Source of the DNA: Ascaris suum
Lineage: Eukaryota; Nematoda; Chromadorea; Rhabditida; Ascarididae
Direction: 5' to 3'
Length of the DNA stretch: 64,000 nucleotides
NCBI GenBank assembly: GCA_013433145.1
Contig: CM024180.1
Coordinates: 7,878,001 to 7,942,000 of the forward strand
Both the position numbers and the translations under genes were made by a program. The notes below the pieces were generated by a model, which worked only from the letters and a program-made list of their open reading frames with translations, searched no databases and had not been told where the DNA came from. Numbering within the stretch: the stretch's first letter is position 1; each line of letters starts with the position of its first letter. Positions 23,755 to 36,619 of the stretch are shown piece by piece.

Positions 23755-24939
23755 GTAAACATCTTCTTGAAACGTATAAGTTTTTGGGAATTTTTGGGAA
23801 TTTATTGGGAATTTTCGGGAATTTTATTGGGAAATTGGAGGAAAAAACCAATCATATTTGGCATTTTTTTGTAAAATAAAAGCAAAAAAAGAAAACCCAT
23901 AGGCTATATAACAATAAAAATGATTATTTGTGTAAAATTTGATTAATTAACGAATTCGAATATCAATCTTCTATGAGAGGAAATTTTTCAATTGAGAAAA
24001 ATATTTATTCTTATCTTCTTAGAGCTTTAACGAGAGAAATATTCGTGATAGGATTTCATTTCTGAGAGAAAAAAAAAAGAGCAAACTTTCACCTCTCATA
24101 ACAAAATTCAATAGTTTAATGCAAAAGCAAAAAAAAAAAAAAAAAAAAACCATGTAAAAGGATAGGTGAAATATTAAACCTGTGAGTGTTAATTTGCTCA
24201 CCTTGATTTTTTCTTTTCAAATGATCGAATTTTTAAACTCAGTTATAATTTCTTTCATAATCAAATTTAAAAAAAAAAAACTTAATTTACCTTGATCGTG
24301 ATCTAATTTTATAGTTTCAGCTTCATCTAACCTAAAATAAGCAAGAAAACTTTTATTTCAGCGAAATAGAGTCGGAAATTGGCCAACCAACTCGACACAC
24401 ATCAAACAAAACATCCGTTGATCTTTCTTTTTTCAGACATAAATAACACTATAACAGTTTATGAGTGCAAATGCGACATAAATAAAATCAAATTCCAGAA
24501 GGCTCATTTCAACAGATCAATAAAAGAAAGGAGATTATATATGGTCTAACCAAAATAAGTGATATCATTTCCTCTCATCCCCTCCTCCCCCCCCCCCCCC
24601 CCCCCAATCTCCTCCTTGCTCATTCTCGAGGCTAAAACGGTAAATTGCAATGCAAATTTTTAATTGAAGTCGCAATAAAGCGTGAGAAAAAGTAGAGAAG
24701 AGCAAAAAAAAGAGGGAATTCTGATGAGAAAAAACATTTTTGTCGTTTAATTACAAACCTCTTATTTGTAAACCAATATGCAAATAAATTCAAGTACTGG
24801 GCAGTGATAAGAGTGAATCCGTTGCCAAATTTATAACTTATAAACGAATATATGCATCAAAGTAACCAACGTTACAACCCATGAAATGAACAAATTCACA
24901 TTTTTTGACCGTAACCTAGAAGAGGAATACTCACACGGC

Positions 24940-27343
24940 TCATAAATGGAAATCGACTGCGAACACGATAATCCACATGCGAAATTCGCATGCGAACGAA
25001 TTATTAACTGGCGAACTTCGCATGCGAACCCGATTATTAATCTCAGAAATTTTCTGAATGCGGCACATCAAAATTTGACCATTCAATTTATAACCATCAG
25101 GTAATGAGAACTTCTCCTGTAGATTTTCCAATTTGAGCACTTTTTTTGTCGGATCGTTTAGCGTCGACAATAAAGCCAAATCCTCGTCATCTAATGCAAA
25201 ATCGAATACCTGGAAATTATTGGAATTAAAAAAAGATTTTTTTTGTTATGAATCTCTTGATGGAAACATCTCAATCAAAAAGATGTCGGGTATTTGCGTG
25301 AAATTTTTCCAGACATTTTTAATGACGATTCAGGACAACCAACTCATGCAATCTCAGCGCTACTAAAGAATCACGACATTTTACTGCTGAATTCGAATGA
25401 ACTCGATGCCGATTTAAAGGATTCGTCGAAGTCGATTCGGCAAAACAGTACGATTGAATAACGATGAAATCTGTTGAAATTATTTAAAAAATAACAACTA
25501 AATAAGCTTCACTGTTTACATATGCGGCAAATATAATTTATCAGCGCATTTCTCAAAGCGAGTTGCAAATGGTATCTAAGGTGCAAAAAAAAAGTGCCCA
25601 ATTACCCTACGAGTGCCACATTACACCGTGCACCTTCCTTCACCTTGAATCGCTAAATAAATACTTAATTCTCTAAGCTGGCCCACTATCCTTTCCTATC
25701 TCTCTCATTCCAACTTAATCCATCATCTTTTACTGCCTTATTCTAGTATTCAAATTTCGATGTATATTACAAGAAAAAGAAAGATTCGAAAAAAAAACTT
25801 TCGAATTTGAATTTTTGAATTTTAAAAGGCGAAGGAGATGCTTCTGAAAAATTCGAATTCGAAAAACCGAAAAAAAAATTCAGTGAAAAAAATTTTTTGC
25901 AACATTTAGTTGCAAAGAAATTCGGCTGGTCGTAGCCATATTCTATGCATAAATGTGTTTTCAAAAAAAAAAAAAAGATTGATTAACTAAATAACTGAAT
26001 TAATTATCTTCCAGGTCTCGAAATAGAGACACACAAAAAGTAGGTAAGCAGGAAAAGAAGGAAACAGTGAAACGTTCACAATGATATAAATCGGCAAATA
26101 GAGATTCAACACGCAAGAGCAGCAACAGTGTGCTAACAGAAACGACTAGTCCCTAGTTTCAAAGCAAACGAATGGGTGGACGATATTGGGGAAGAGCAAA
26201 TTCCAGACTCATACAACACGAAACCAATCACCCATGAAAATATCCATCCACTATATGCTCCACCTATAACTTCCAAACCCTACCTCCTCTCCCGCCCTCC
26301 TCCCCCCCCCCCCTCTCCGCCCATTGCTCACTTCAATTTCTCATCTCTCCCATCTTACGCTCAAGATGATGAAATCGAAAAATTGAATTTGAACAGAACT
26401 TGCTTTTCATCACCTTTCACGCCAGGCCTTCCCACCTCACCCCTCAAATGCGCATTGAACTTTTCTTGCCGTGTTTTCCACAGTTTACAATCGCAAAAAT
26501 GTCTTAACACATGAGAACGGTTGGGAAAGGAAAAGAACAGGGGATCAGTGTGTCTTGTTTGAATCAATTAAGGACAAAAATAGGACAACAAAAACAATGA
26601 GTGCACGCAAGTGCAAAGTTTAAGAATCTGAAGAGCCTACGAAGGCAAACAAAGACATAAATATAAAACGACGCCGATGTCGTGCGGTATTCTGTACACA
26701 AAATGAAGGCCGTATATAAAACGGTGCCTAGGTTGCCAATTCCCCGTTATTTATAGATCTCTTATTTCTAGTGCTCCTTCCGTTGTTTGTACACTCCATT
26801 TCAATATTTCGTTAAGCAGTCCAATGTTACATGATAGTGCTCTATTCTGAATATCGGCACAAATACTCTAAAATAGGCAGAAGGAATAAGTGAAAAAGCT
26901 ACCTCACTGTTTTCCAGGATTCGATGCATTTGACGGCTTTTCGGGATGGCCGGAACACCATTCTGAATCGACCAACGAATGCACACTTGAGCTGGCGTCT
27001 TGTTATGCTTCATTGCAACCGCCTTGATTGACTCCTCACCAAGGATGGCACCTTTCGCCAGCGGACAATAACCCTGCAAAAAAAAGACAGCATTCCATTC
27101 AACAGTAATTAATCGAAAATAAATGCGAGATTGGCTTAAAGCCAAGGCGGAAATATTCAATCAATAGTTTCGGGTGTGGAGGGGGGGGGGGGGGGAAACA
27201 CGGTCGGAAGTGTACCAAAAGAAGTGATATAATGTAATTTTGCAATTTCAATCTCATTCATGCCTATTAATTACCAAAGGTGTGAACCAAAACACTTTTA
27301 GTAATCGGAAATGCAGTGTACCAGAAGTGGATAGACATATATA

Positions 27344-27399
<56 letters not shown>

Positions 27400-30300
27400 A
27401 CAACTGCCACTCATAAGCGCCATGCAAATCCAAATGAAAAAGATTTCGCAATGAGGAAAAAATCGGCGACAAAAAGAAAAACCAGGGTAAAACTAGCACA
27501 TTGCCACGTTTAATAATCCTAAGGGAAGAGCCCCAGGGTCAGTCAAGCTTTCATTACGGTGACTTTATATTTCTTTTTCTATTACTAGTAAAATTTACTC
27601 GATTCTAAGAATTATTCAGGTAACAGCTTCTGATAATGAGAATCGTTCAGGTAAATGAGAAGCATTTATACCGTGAAGGTGATGCCCTCTTCTTTGCAAT
27701 ACTGTACAATATCATCATTACTATAGCAGATATGAAATTCGCATTGATTGACATGCGGTTTAACGCTGCAATATTCGAGCAACTCTTCGAGATCAATTCG
27801 CGAATAATTTGACACACCAATCGAACGAATCACACCTGTTTGTAAAATCACACCTGTATTTCACGTTTGAAAGTTCTCGCCACCTTTAATCGTGCCTTCA
27901 AGGACATTTCCAATGATTTAATACACCATCTTTATATACATATTCATGCTTCAACTAAAATGATATGGAAGGTGATCATGAGCGACGCCGGAGTCAAATT
28001 CGGCAGGTAAATCCATAATATAGATTCCTATATTTAGCGAACGACTAGGAAAATAAATTTTCACAGCGATCTAACTGCAAAATCGCCCATGATTGATGAA
28101 TACCTTTTCGTAAATATCGTTCCTCAATTACTTTCTTTATCTCCAAGGATCTCAAAACAATTTCGGCTTCTTATTTCTCGATGAAAGCTCATATTATGAG
28201 AGATGCTTAAATATGAAAAAAAAACCCTAAAAATTGAATGAGAATAAATTCATCAAATTTCTCGAAAATTTTGCTAAAACTTTTCATGAAAAACGATAAT
28301 ATTTCAAGAAATATTCTCATCAACTAATTCAAATGAATTCCCCCCCCCCCCCCAAAAAAAAAAAATTAATCAAATGATCTTCCAAAAAAAAATCCAACTG
28401 CAATCAGCAAAATGCAAACAACTGCTCACCGTCATCATAAAGCAATTCTAGTGCACGCCACGTTTCTTCTCTCACTTTGCGTGGTTCACCGAACCAATAA
28501 GGGACATCCGGAAAATGCGTCATATAGAGATCTGTAATTTTATAACATTTTAGTCTTCTCCCTTAATCGGGTTCTAATATTTTTGAAGTGCTGTGACCCT
28601 TGATGGGAGAGGGAGAGGAAAGACGAGGGAAGGGTAGAAGGACCAGGGGGGGGGGCAGGAAAGGGAAGGGTCGTGACGAGTACAGCGAGAATTTTGCATA
28701 CTACTATTGACTAAAGTTTTCATCTGCTACGCTCTTTCTGTCGGCTAATTTCGATGATTTTAAGCAACCAAAAAATTCAAAAAATCTTCCAGCAGAACTT
28801 TTTCTACATCCGATCCATTTTTCGCTACAAGACCGTGAGCTCAATGTTCCCCGATCAATCTATAAGAGAAGCTTATCATATACGGGATAAGTGGTCATGT
28901 CGACTAAAAAAAAGTTATTTAAAATTCAAAACAGGGATGAATCTAACACGAATGACTTTTTTTTGCAATAAATTGTAACTTCTGCAACGAAATATAATTT
29001 TGTAACGAATTTGCAATGCAACGAATTGCTTTTTTTTTACAAATTATGTAGTAAATTGCATAAATTAGAAGCAAAATGTCCAAAAAATATTCGATGAGAT
29101 CAAACTTTGCAAAAAAAAAAAAAAAAACTATTCGTCAACTGAGACAATATTACACAATTATTTCTGTCTAATTCGCTAAATTCGTTTAAAATTTCGCTCA
29201 ACTCGTCTCTATTTCGTTCGTTTCACCTCCTGCTTGAAAAAAAAAAAAGTGTTTTTACTTCAAATCGATTAAAGGATGCAATATCTAAATTAAAGGATGA
29301 AAAAAATTGTATTTATTTATTTCTAATAGACACTTTATTATTTCTTCTTTTTCTTTATTACTTAATATTTGTAAATAAACAGTTTAACTAATTTTAAATA
29401 AATTTGCATAAAATATTAACAAAAATTCAGCAAATAAATTAAAATTTTATATATCAACAAATAAATTAAAATTAAAATTTTATACGCATCAAATCAAATG
29501 CATTTTATGGAACTATGAGTTATTCAAAATTTCCTTAGGAGCATTGCGTCGAATATTTCAGCAAACAATCAACAAAAATGGCCTATAAAAGAATTCAAGA
29601 AAAGTGAACCGTAAAGGAACACATCTCCCATATTTCCCCCTTCCTCTCCCCCCCCCCCCCCACCACGGTCTACCCCCCTCCACACGTCACCTCCACTTCT
29701 CTAAGTACCCACCTAACATACACTTACACGTATCAAGGTAAAATCGGAAGCTATGACTGAAGATTCGGCAGGTAAAAGTTGGAACCAATAAATTTGGATT
29801 CCAATTATGAAGTATGCATAGTTTTCGTTGGCTGCTTTATAATTCCATTAAAAAAAATCTACACAATTATCAGCAACTTTCGTGAACGACAAAACAATAA
29901 ATGAGTTATTCGTTAAATGAATGAAAAAATGTCCAAATAAAAGTGAAAATATTTCGAGTGAAAAAAAAAATAAATAAAAATACAAATAAAGTACAAAAGT
30001 TTTTTTTGATTAGCTAATTGTGAAAGTAATCTAAAATAATGATATAGTATCAGCAAATAAGTTATTTTATAAAAGCGGCCCTTTCAACAAAGATACGACC
30101 GAAAAAAAAAACTACTTTTATGCGCCTCTCCAAATTTGCATACGTAAATTGCATTAAATTGACGTCATTTATGTGTCTATGCAAATGTACTTATTTGTCT
30201 GATTTCGCATATATTTACAAACAAGCTTATTTATTTATTTTTTGTTTGTTTATTCAAGATGATAAGTTAGTTAGAGAAGCTGAAGTGAGATTTCCTTTCC

Positions 30301-33300
30301 GCGTATTCATCACAAAAGGACCGCAAATTACCAGTATAAAAACACCTTTGCATTTTAATCGATCCGGTAGAGTGGTACCTCGCAGCATACTAAAGTAAAA
30401 TAAAATTTTAGACTCCATCTGTGCAAATAACTCGACGATCTATTCTGTGACCCGATTGGTGCGAATGATTCCCTGAGCTATTCTGTGATCTGATGGTGCA
30501 AATCATTCCGTGAGCTATTCTGTGACCCGATCGGCGCAAATGACTCGATGATCTATTCTGTGACCCGATCGAATGACCCGATCTGTGACCCGATCGGCGC
30601 AAATGACTCGATGAGCTATTCCGTGACCCGATCGGTGCAACATGTATAGATGTTTTTAGATTCTCCGAATTGCTAAAATTTCCTCTGAAAATGATGCAAC
30701 AACGTGAAATACGATATTTTCCTAGCTCCCGTCCTTAAATTCTTTCATATATATCACCCCATTACGTACTTTTTACCCAACATATTTTCAAACCCTACCT
30801 TTGGCGATTCCCGACTTGGAACTGCCAGACAGACAAGCCGGCAGACAGAGAGACAAACAGGCGCATATATACGTCACCAAAATTTATGAAAACGTGTCAA
30901 GATCCATAAGAAAAACCTACCGAGATAATCGACGCCCAACCTTTCACATGATTTTTTACAAGCCGCCATTGTAGAATTACCAAAATCAACCGGCCATAAT
31001 TTAGTTGCAATAAAAATTGAAGAACGTGGCACACCAGATGCCTGAAAACGAACTGTGAGATGCACAGCTAAAAATTACTCATATACATTGAACAATACTA
31101 TAAATTTTGAAGTGGACGCACTCAGGTGTCTAATTTTATACTAAAGGTAATATTTCTGCTGTTTGTGCTGCTCTCACCCTACCTGAATTTATCGTACTAT
31201 TCCTCGCAAATGTTACCCGCATACGGGTTTATTACAATAGAGTTTCTTTCTCATTCAGTTTAGAAACACATGCCACCTTCCCCCCCCCCCTTCTCTCTTT
31301 TTCTCTTCGATCGGCTAGTACTGTTGTGTGGAATTGAAAATTCAGGAAATTGGACAGTCGCATCAAATACACCTCAAAGGTATTGATACCCGTTGCCTAT
31401 CGTAACAGCGATGCAACCTTGCAAATATTTCACTCACTTCAAATAATCTTTCATTTGTTGGTTAACAGATCTCGAAAAAAAGAACTCGTTAAGCGGAAAA
31501 TCTTCCAACCATCTGTAACTGGAATTTATAGCGCTTGCATAGGCACACCTGTTCGAAAACTATGAGGTAATGCACTGTGCCAATATCTTTTGATGCTCAT
31601 GTTCGCTCTAATTGCCTATATCATTTCCCGTAGGCGAGTCCAATTTACGTGGGCAAGCAAAGTTTTTGAATTACAAAATAATCGGAAACTGTAATATGAA
31701 TGCATCATTATTTAAGCGAAGGAACATTCATTCAAGAAAGGAAATTAAGGACTGCTCAGGGAATTATGCAATTCCATAAACAATTTGTGTCGACTAGCAA
31801 TGACCAACCTTTAGGATCACTACTCCATTTACTCTCATTTTACACTTACTGCATTCTATACCAAAAATGTCTCTGTCCGAATGATACACCGTCAAACACC
31901 GATTATAAGTCCCATCTGCAGCCGATTTGCCCCACCGAAAAAAAAGGTTGTTCGAATGGCCTACTACATTCTTTCCAATCTGAAGTCTTACTCCATCTAA
32001 TTATTTAAAAATCAGTAGTAGTTGTCGCGGACCTACTAACTGCTGTTTCAAGGTGTCCCCATCTCCCCCTCCCTGCCTTCCTTTGCTATACAATAGATGA
32101 CCGATGGTTTACATCGACAGAATAGAATGCATAAGATTCATAAAACGCAATATGTGTATTACTGAAGACGGACCTTTATAGCCAAACCGAGTTCTCTTTC
32201 AACACCGTAACGCTTTGCTGTGTCGATCATTCTGTAACGGCATTCTCGTAACGCATAAACCACCGAATTGTGGTGATAACCTCCGGAATGTGTTGTTCCT
32301 GAAGAAATTAACTATCCAAATAATACATCATAAAATCCTAATCATAAGTCCTATTTCAATTGTACGCACCGGATCGCACATACCGGACTACACGGCCAGA
32401 CCGGTCGTACATGCTGGATCGACTGTACGTACCGGATCGCACATGCCAGATCGATTGTACGCATCGGATTGCACATGTTGGATCGGTTTCACATACCGGG
32501 TTGCACATGCAGGATCGACTGTACATACCGGATTACAAATACCCCCAGATTTGAAAAACCTGCGAGCCCCGAGACTTATAAATGAGGTCGCGAGATATTA
32601 TATAAGAGGTGGGAAGGGGGAATTCAAGAAACAAGGATGTTCGATGCTAAATGCAAATGAAACATCTCGAGAATGGTGTAAGCAACCGGTGAAATTAAGA
32701 CCTTTATGAGGGTTAGAAATTTTAGAAGAGTGGGGAGAGATGGGGGAACGAAGTGTGGACGGAGGGGGGAGGGGAGAACGAAGCAGGAAGACTTGTCTCT
32801 CAAAAACCTCTTTCATTTACTACGACCAATTTTTACCTCATGTATTCGATATGAGTTAGAGAAGGGAAACATGCTCGATTAAATGCATTAAAGAGCATCA
32901 TTCATCGAGAAATTCAGATCATTTCAACACCTACCAAACTGTCATACTTCTTTCAAAATGTTCTTTGATATCACCAAAGAGAGCGCAATAAAACTTACCT
33001 AAGCCAAGCAAAGGCATTCGTATCCCGTTAGAAAGTTCTATTGTTGAAGGCTCTTCCGCTATATAGTCGAATGAATGTGAGACAGCCGGCGCCCATACCG
33101 GATCTTCGGTCGCACTTGAACTTTGAGCTCCTTCGAATGCTGTAAATTCTAATTCATGTTCTTAAAAATCGCTTCAAATCCACAGCATATTAATAAAACT
33201 ATAAAAATGTCGAATTATCGACTGGAAATGTCAAATTTATATTTATTTAACTAATAAATTGCGGCAACAAGCACATTTTTAGAAGTCGTCCACATCGATT

Positions 33301-34022
33301 TCAAAAACAAAAAAAAAAGCATCTTCCATGAAGTTTGTAAAGTTGGTAATCGTATTACTTCGCGCTTGAACGAATATTCTCATCTTCTAATCACCACAAA
33401 AAAAAAATCTCAATAAAAGTTTGCGTTAAAGTTTTGCATTTCGATGATATGATTCCGCAATTGAATAATAATTTAATTACCGAACGAACTAATTACGGAA
33501 AAGAATTAATTAGGGGAATTAATTACGGAGAATTCCCTCAGAAACTCGAAATTGAAATGAAAAAATCTCATCGAAAAATGAAAAATTTCGAGACAAATCT
33601 ATTTATAGCATATGAATAAAACTATGAAGCAAACGAATCGACAAAGTAATTCTAATTAAATCGACAGCGAAACTAAATACTCAAAATTATAAGCTAATTT
33701 TCTTTAAAAAATTTGAAGAATTTCCAATTAAAATTCAATTAAAAGCTCAGAAAAATTTCAAAAAAAAATCAGACAAGTATTAGGAATTATATATGTCAGC
33801 AAGAAGCAACAACAATTTCATCGCCATATACTTTATTGACAAGAATAAACAGCAATTCGTTTGCTGCCGAAAGTCTTTCCTTCGTAAACATTTCTTCGAC
33901 GAAAAAAAAGCACTTAAAAGACCGATCACCGTTCTCAGTCCACTAACACACCCTCTAGTATGCCTTGAGAGGCTAATATCTATCACGAATAGATGTTTCG
34001 CTATAAGTAAAACAAAACAGAG

Positions 34023-34089
<67 letters not shown>

Positions 34090-34245
34090 AGCGTTTTGTA
34101 AATAATGCAGCATAAAAATGCATTAATAGCACGTTACTAGGGCAGGTGCACTATGTCATAGGTGAATAATAAAACAATCTGAGAGACACAACATACCGGT
34201 GAAATCTTCACCACTGATCGTTGAGAATTCATTGATGATGACCAT
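24940..34245 (-). CDS. Aldo-keto reductase, eight exons
   Basis: This is an NADPH-dependent oxidoreductase of the aldo/keto reductase superfamily, probably cytosolic and reducing carbonyls; the substrate is unknown. Exons, 5' to 3': 34245-34197, 33139-32999, 32298-32174, 31041-30921, 28531-28430, 27835-27672, 27073-26903 and 25209-24940. All phases agree and the product is about 380 residues. The catalytic tetrad is intact: Asp and Tyr in MIDTAKRYG, Lys in IATKLW, His in YMTHFPD. Also visible are LGLGTTHSGG, SIGVSNY, NQCEFH, GYCPLAKG and the cofactor-binding IPKSRQMHRILEN. The wording GTTHSGGYHHNS and SLPDGYKLNG recalls a nematode AKR such as C. elegans ZK1290.5, from memory only. Odd points: an N-terminal extension of about 57 residues before the TIELSNGIRMP strand, and about 42 extra residues after DGYKLNG. 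The first exon is the weakest call. Confidence 0.9.
27337..27395. repeat. (AT)n microsatellite
   Basis: Two adjoining AT runs with one phase slip, in the AKR intron 27074-27671. Confidence 0.95.
28793..28890 (+). CDS. Terminal exon A, antisense in AKR intron
   Basis: The acceptor is ATCTTCCAG; a phase-1 frame of 32 codons ends in TAA. It reads HPIHFSLQDRELNVPRSIYK. It lies inside the aldo-keto reductase intron 28532-30920 on the opposite strand. The aligned minus frame is interrupted by a stop, so the plus strand is favoured. Its end resembles terminal exon B at 30259-30398. No family is recognised. Confidence 0.35.
30259..30398 (+). CDS. Terminal exon B, antisense in the same AKR intron
   Basis: The acceptor is TTTATTCAAG; a phase-1 frame ends AAG TAA. 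It reads DKLVREAEVRFPFRVFITKG and ends with TPLHFNRSGRVVPRSILK. The tail shares the pattern P-[IL]-H-F then VPRSI-x-K with terminal exon A. The same entry phase would allow the two to be alternative last exons of one plus-strand gene. The upstream exon is not established. Confidence 0.4.
30422..30640. repeat. Tandem repeat, 38-bp unit, about 5 copies
   Basis: The unit contains GAGCTATTCTGTGACCCGAT preceded by GCAAATGACTC. One copy carries a partial internal duplication of the GACCCGATC part. It is intronic relative to the aldo-keto reductase gene. Confidence 0.85.
31700..32008 (+). CDS. Uninterrupted 102-codon ORF, doubtful
   Basis: An ATG-started ORF of 102 residues lies in the AKR intron 31042-32173, on the opposite strand. 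It begins MHHYLSEGTFIQERKLRTAQ and has several Cys near its middle (CLCPNDTPS, ICPTEKKGC). Third positions are A/T-rich as in real exons, and the length is unusual for chance in such AT-rich DNA. No trans-splice acceptor, signal peptide or family resemblance is seen. Confidence 0.2.
   Translation: MHHYLSEGTFIQERKLRTAQGIMQFHKQFVSTSNDQPLGSLLHLLSFYTYCILYQKCLCPNDTPSNTDYKSHLQPICPTEKKGCSNGLLHSFQSEVLLHLII
32360..32550. repeat. Tandem repeat, 32-bp unit, about 5 copies
   Basis: The unit contains GATCGACTGTACGTACCGG and GCACATGC. Three well-aligned copies are flanked by more diverged ones. It lies in the AKR intron 32299-32998. Confidence 0.8.
34022..34087. repeat. (AT)n microsatellite
   Basis: About 30 AT units in the first intron of the aldo-keto reductase gene model. 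Confidence 0.97.
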
Positions 34246-36371
34246 CACCGAGGTGAAAATCGTTGAGCAGAAAGTGTGACAGTGATGATGAACCCTACAA
34301 TCGACTATACCGATTTGCGTGAGACAATTTATAGGCAAATTACGCACAACAAATCAAAAAAAAAGAAAAATTACGTCGCTAAACAATTATACTCGCAATG
34401 ATTTTATGACAATATCGCCTTTGATAAGATATCAATTAATCGATTAATCTGCTTTAGGAGCAACAAAAACCCTTAAAATAATAGCCGCAAAAGTTCAAGT
34501 TCAACCTCGGTCTAAGCATGAGCTTGAACCTAAGGTTTTAAATCAATGCCGAATCAATTCGGTACGCAACCGTCGCCGCATCATTTCTAATTTTAGCAAT
34601 AAAACATCTCTATAACTCGAGTGTATTTAGAATTAGTGATGGAAATTTTTTTTTTTAATTTCACACATTTGTTATGAAAACTTATTGATTTTTTCAACTA
34701 TATTTTACTTTATTTTATTTTATTTAATCATCATTAACACATCTACTTATATATATCAACAAAATATTTCCTCCTCAGTCTATTTTCAGGGTTACGTCGA
34801 CTTTACAGTTATGAGGGCGAATGAAATTTAAAATATTCTAGCAATAAAAATTAAAATTTGAATAATATATACAATGCGATTATCAATACATTTAATATTC
34901 TCCTCATTCGATATGAAATAAAATGACAAAACGAATAAACCAAAGCGATCACTATTTCTTTTATAAATATCACAAATTTGCATCATAATATATTTAGCCG
35001 ATTATGCAAATAAATATGAATTGATTTAATTAACAATTGCCTTCACTAACGATTCGCTCTCTGTGTTTTTAATTACTTATGGCGATATTAATTGAATACC
35101 TATTGTACACCTGCTTATTAGACAATATACAAATAAATTATAACACCTTTTCGCACAAGGTATGCTAACCAACATTGTTATTATTTGTATGGAATGGAAA
35201 GGCGTACGATAGCCGGTCACCACTGCTCAGGTATTATTATTGCACAAAAAGATAGCATAGTTCGCATCAAAAAATAGCGATTGCAGCGAAATCAATACGA
35301 CCTGTAACAGGTATCGAAAAATAAACTGTTTTCTTCTATCTCCCTTCCCCTCTCCCCCCCCCCCCCCACTTACATCGCTCCAAATCAGGTTTAGCTGGTT
35401 AGCTCACAAGATTGAGTGATTATAGGATTGAAACATGCACCATGGCAAAAACGTTGCTTTCCCATGCCGGATTTCCGTCATTTTTTCTAAACGAGCACTT
35501 GAGCTCAATTGAACGAATTTATTCGCCGAGAAATGACAATGAAACGCTGCTATAAAGTTTTAAGTAAGTATATTTTAATGCTAGACTATCGGTAAGTAAG
35601 TAAGTATTTAATTTTACCCAGGAAAATACTTTCCTACTGATTTTTTTTTCCTTTCTCAAAAAAAAAGCAGAGCCAAAGCCGAATTAATCGAATGAATAGA
35701 TCGACTTGTCCAGATAATAGCCAACATATGGACTAAATCAAATATAATATCGGAAGAAAAAAAAACTTCAAAAATTTTTGAAAAATTTGGCATTCATCCA
35801 AATGAAAAATATTTTGGTATGTCATTTTTCTCGGGTAAAATTAATTAAGCCATCAGTTCCGGCGCTTTATCTTTTGATTTCTTGCCGTATATCGACTTAG
35901 ATAAAACCGTGTCGAAGTGTAATATTAAATTATATCAATAATAAAAAGGATGAATAAAGTTGGAAGGAAGCAAGGGTACTGCATGAAAAGAGTAGAGGAA
36001 TGAAAGAAACATGAGGAAGGGAAAGAAGTAAAAGTAAAAGGGATCATACAGTAACTTAAGGTTCTATTGAGGAAGTTATGCGGTAAAACACAAGGTTTTA
36101 TTGAAAATTCTAGGTGATTCGCAAGTAGTTTCCTATAGAATTCTATACACCTGCTTCACGATTCTAAAATTTCCAAATACCGGTAGGAGCGTAGGCAAAT
36201 GCTACTCAAATTTACAGAAAAAAAAAAGGAAAAGAATAAATGGAGATATGCCAGATTAGGTGATGCGCTTATTCGGACAAACAGACACATACATACATAC
36301 ATGCAACATACACGCATGCATACACACACGTAGGGACACTAAGCTGCGATATTGCTTTCTTCAAATCAAAG
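34246..36371. other. Mostly non-coding; one tiny exon-like spot
   Basis: AT-rich sequence with a poly-C run near 35357. At 34790-34831 a TATTTTCAG acceptor precedes a 13-residue frame (GYVDFTVMRANEI) ending in TAA, too short to call. Around 35439 an ATG opens a 37-codon frame with no splice support. Confidence 0.35.
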
Positions 36372-36619
36372 AAGCACAGGAAATTCGACGGGCATCCGGA
36401 AGTTGCACCTACGATGTGATTGGAAAAAAAATAGTCGATTTTATATGCATAGCCATTCGATTACAACATTTACTGCTCATAATTCCATCAATAATTTTTG
36501 CACTCTTCAGTCAAAAATCATCGAAATATATCGCTGAGCAAGAGGTGATAATGAATATACCTGTCGATGACGTCAAACGAACGTCATACGATCACACCAC
36601 CAAGAAGTTAGCATTATAA
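36372..36619 (+). CDS. Terminal exon of an unidentified membrane protein
   Basis: An open frame enters at phase 1 from a TCAAAG acceptor and ends in TAA. It begins AQEIRRASGSCTYDVIGKK. A hydrophobic segment follows, likely membrane-spanning (FICIAIRLQHLLLIIPSIIF), and then a hydrophilic tail ending DDVKRTSYDHTTKKLAL. This would be the C-terminus of a protein with a cytoplasmic or luminal tail of about 40 residues. No upstream exon was found. The acceptor is preceded by CA-rich repeats and is not strong. Confidence 0.4.

Noticed and set aside
26140..26514. Plus ORF of over 112 codons antisense in an AKR intron
   Set aside because: It depends on translating a poly-C run as polyproline; such runs lie outside confident exons elsewhere here, and no donor or family was found.
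26735..26860. Frame after TATTTTAG just downstream of AKR exon 7
   Set aside because: Phase fits, but the AKR family C-terminus (VFDFALDDEDLALL) is found in the later exon 25209-24940, which is the better continuation.
32215..32709. 164-codon plus ORF with repeated Asp/Arg/Tyr-rich peptide
   Set aside because: It overlaps an aldo-keto reductase exon antisense, and most of it is translation of the 32-bp tandem repeat.
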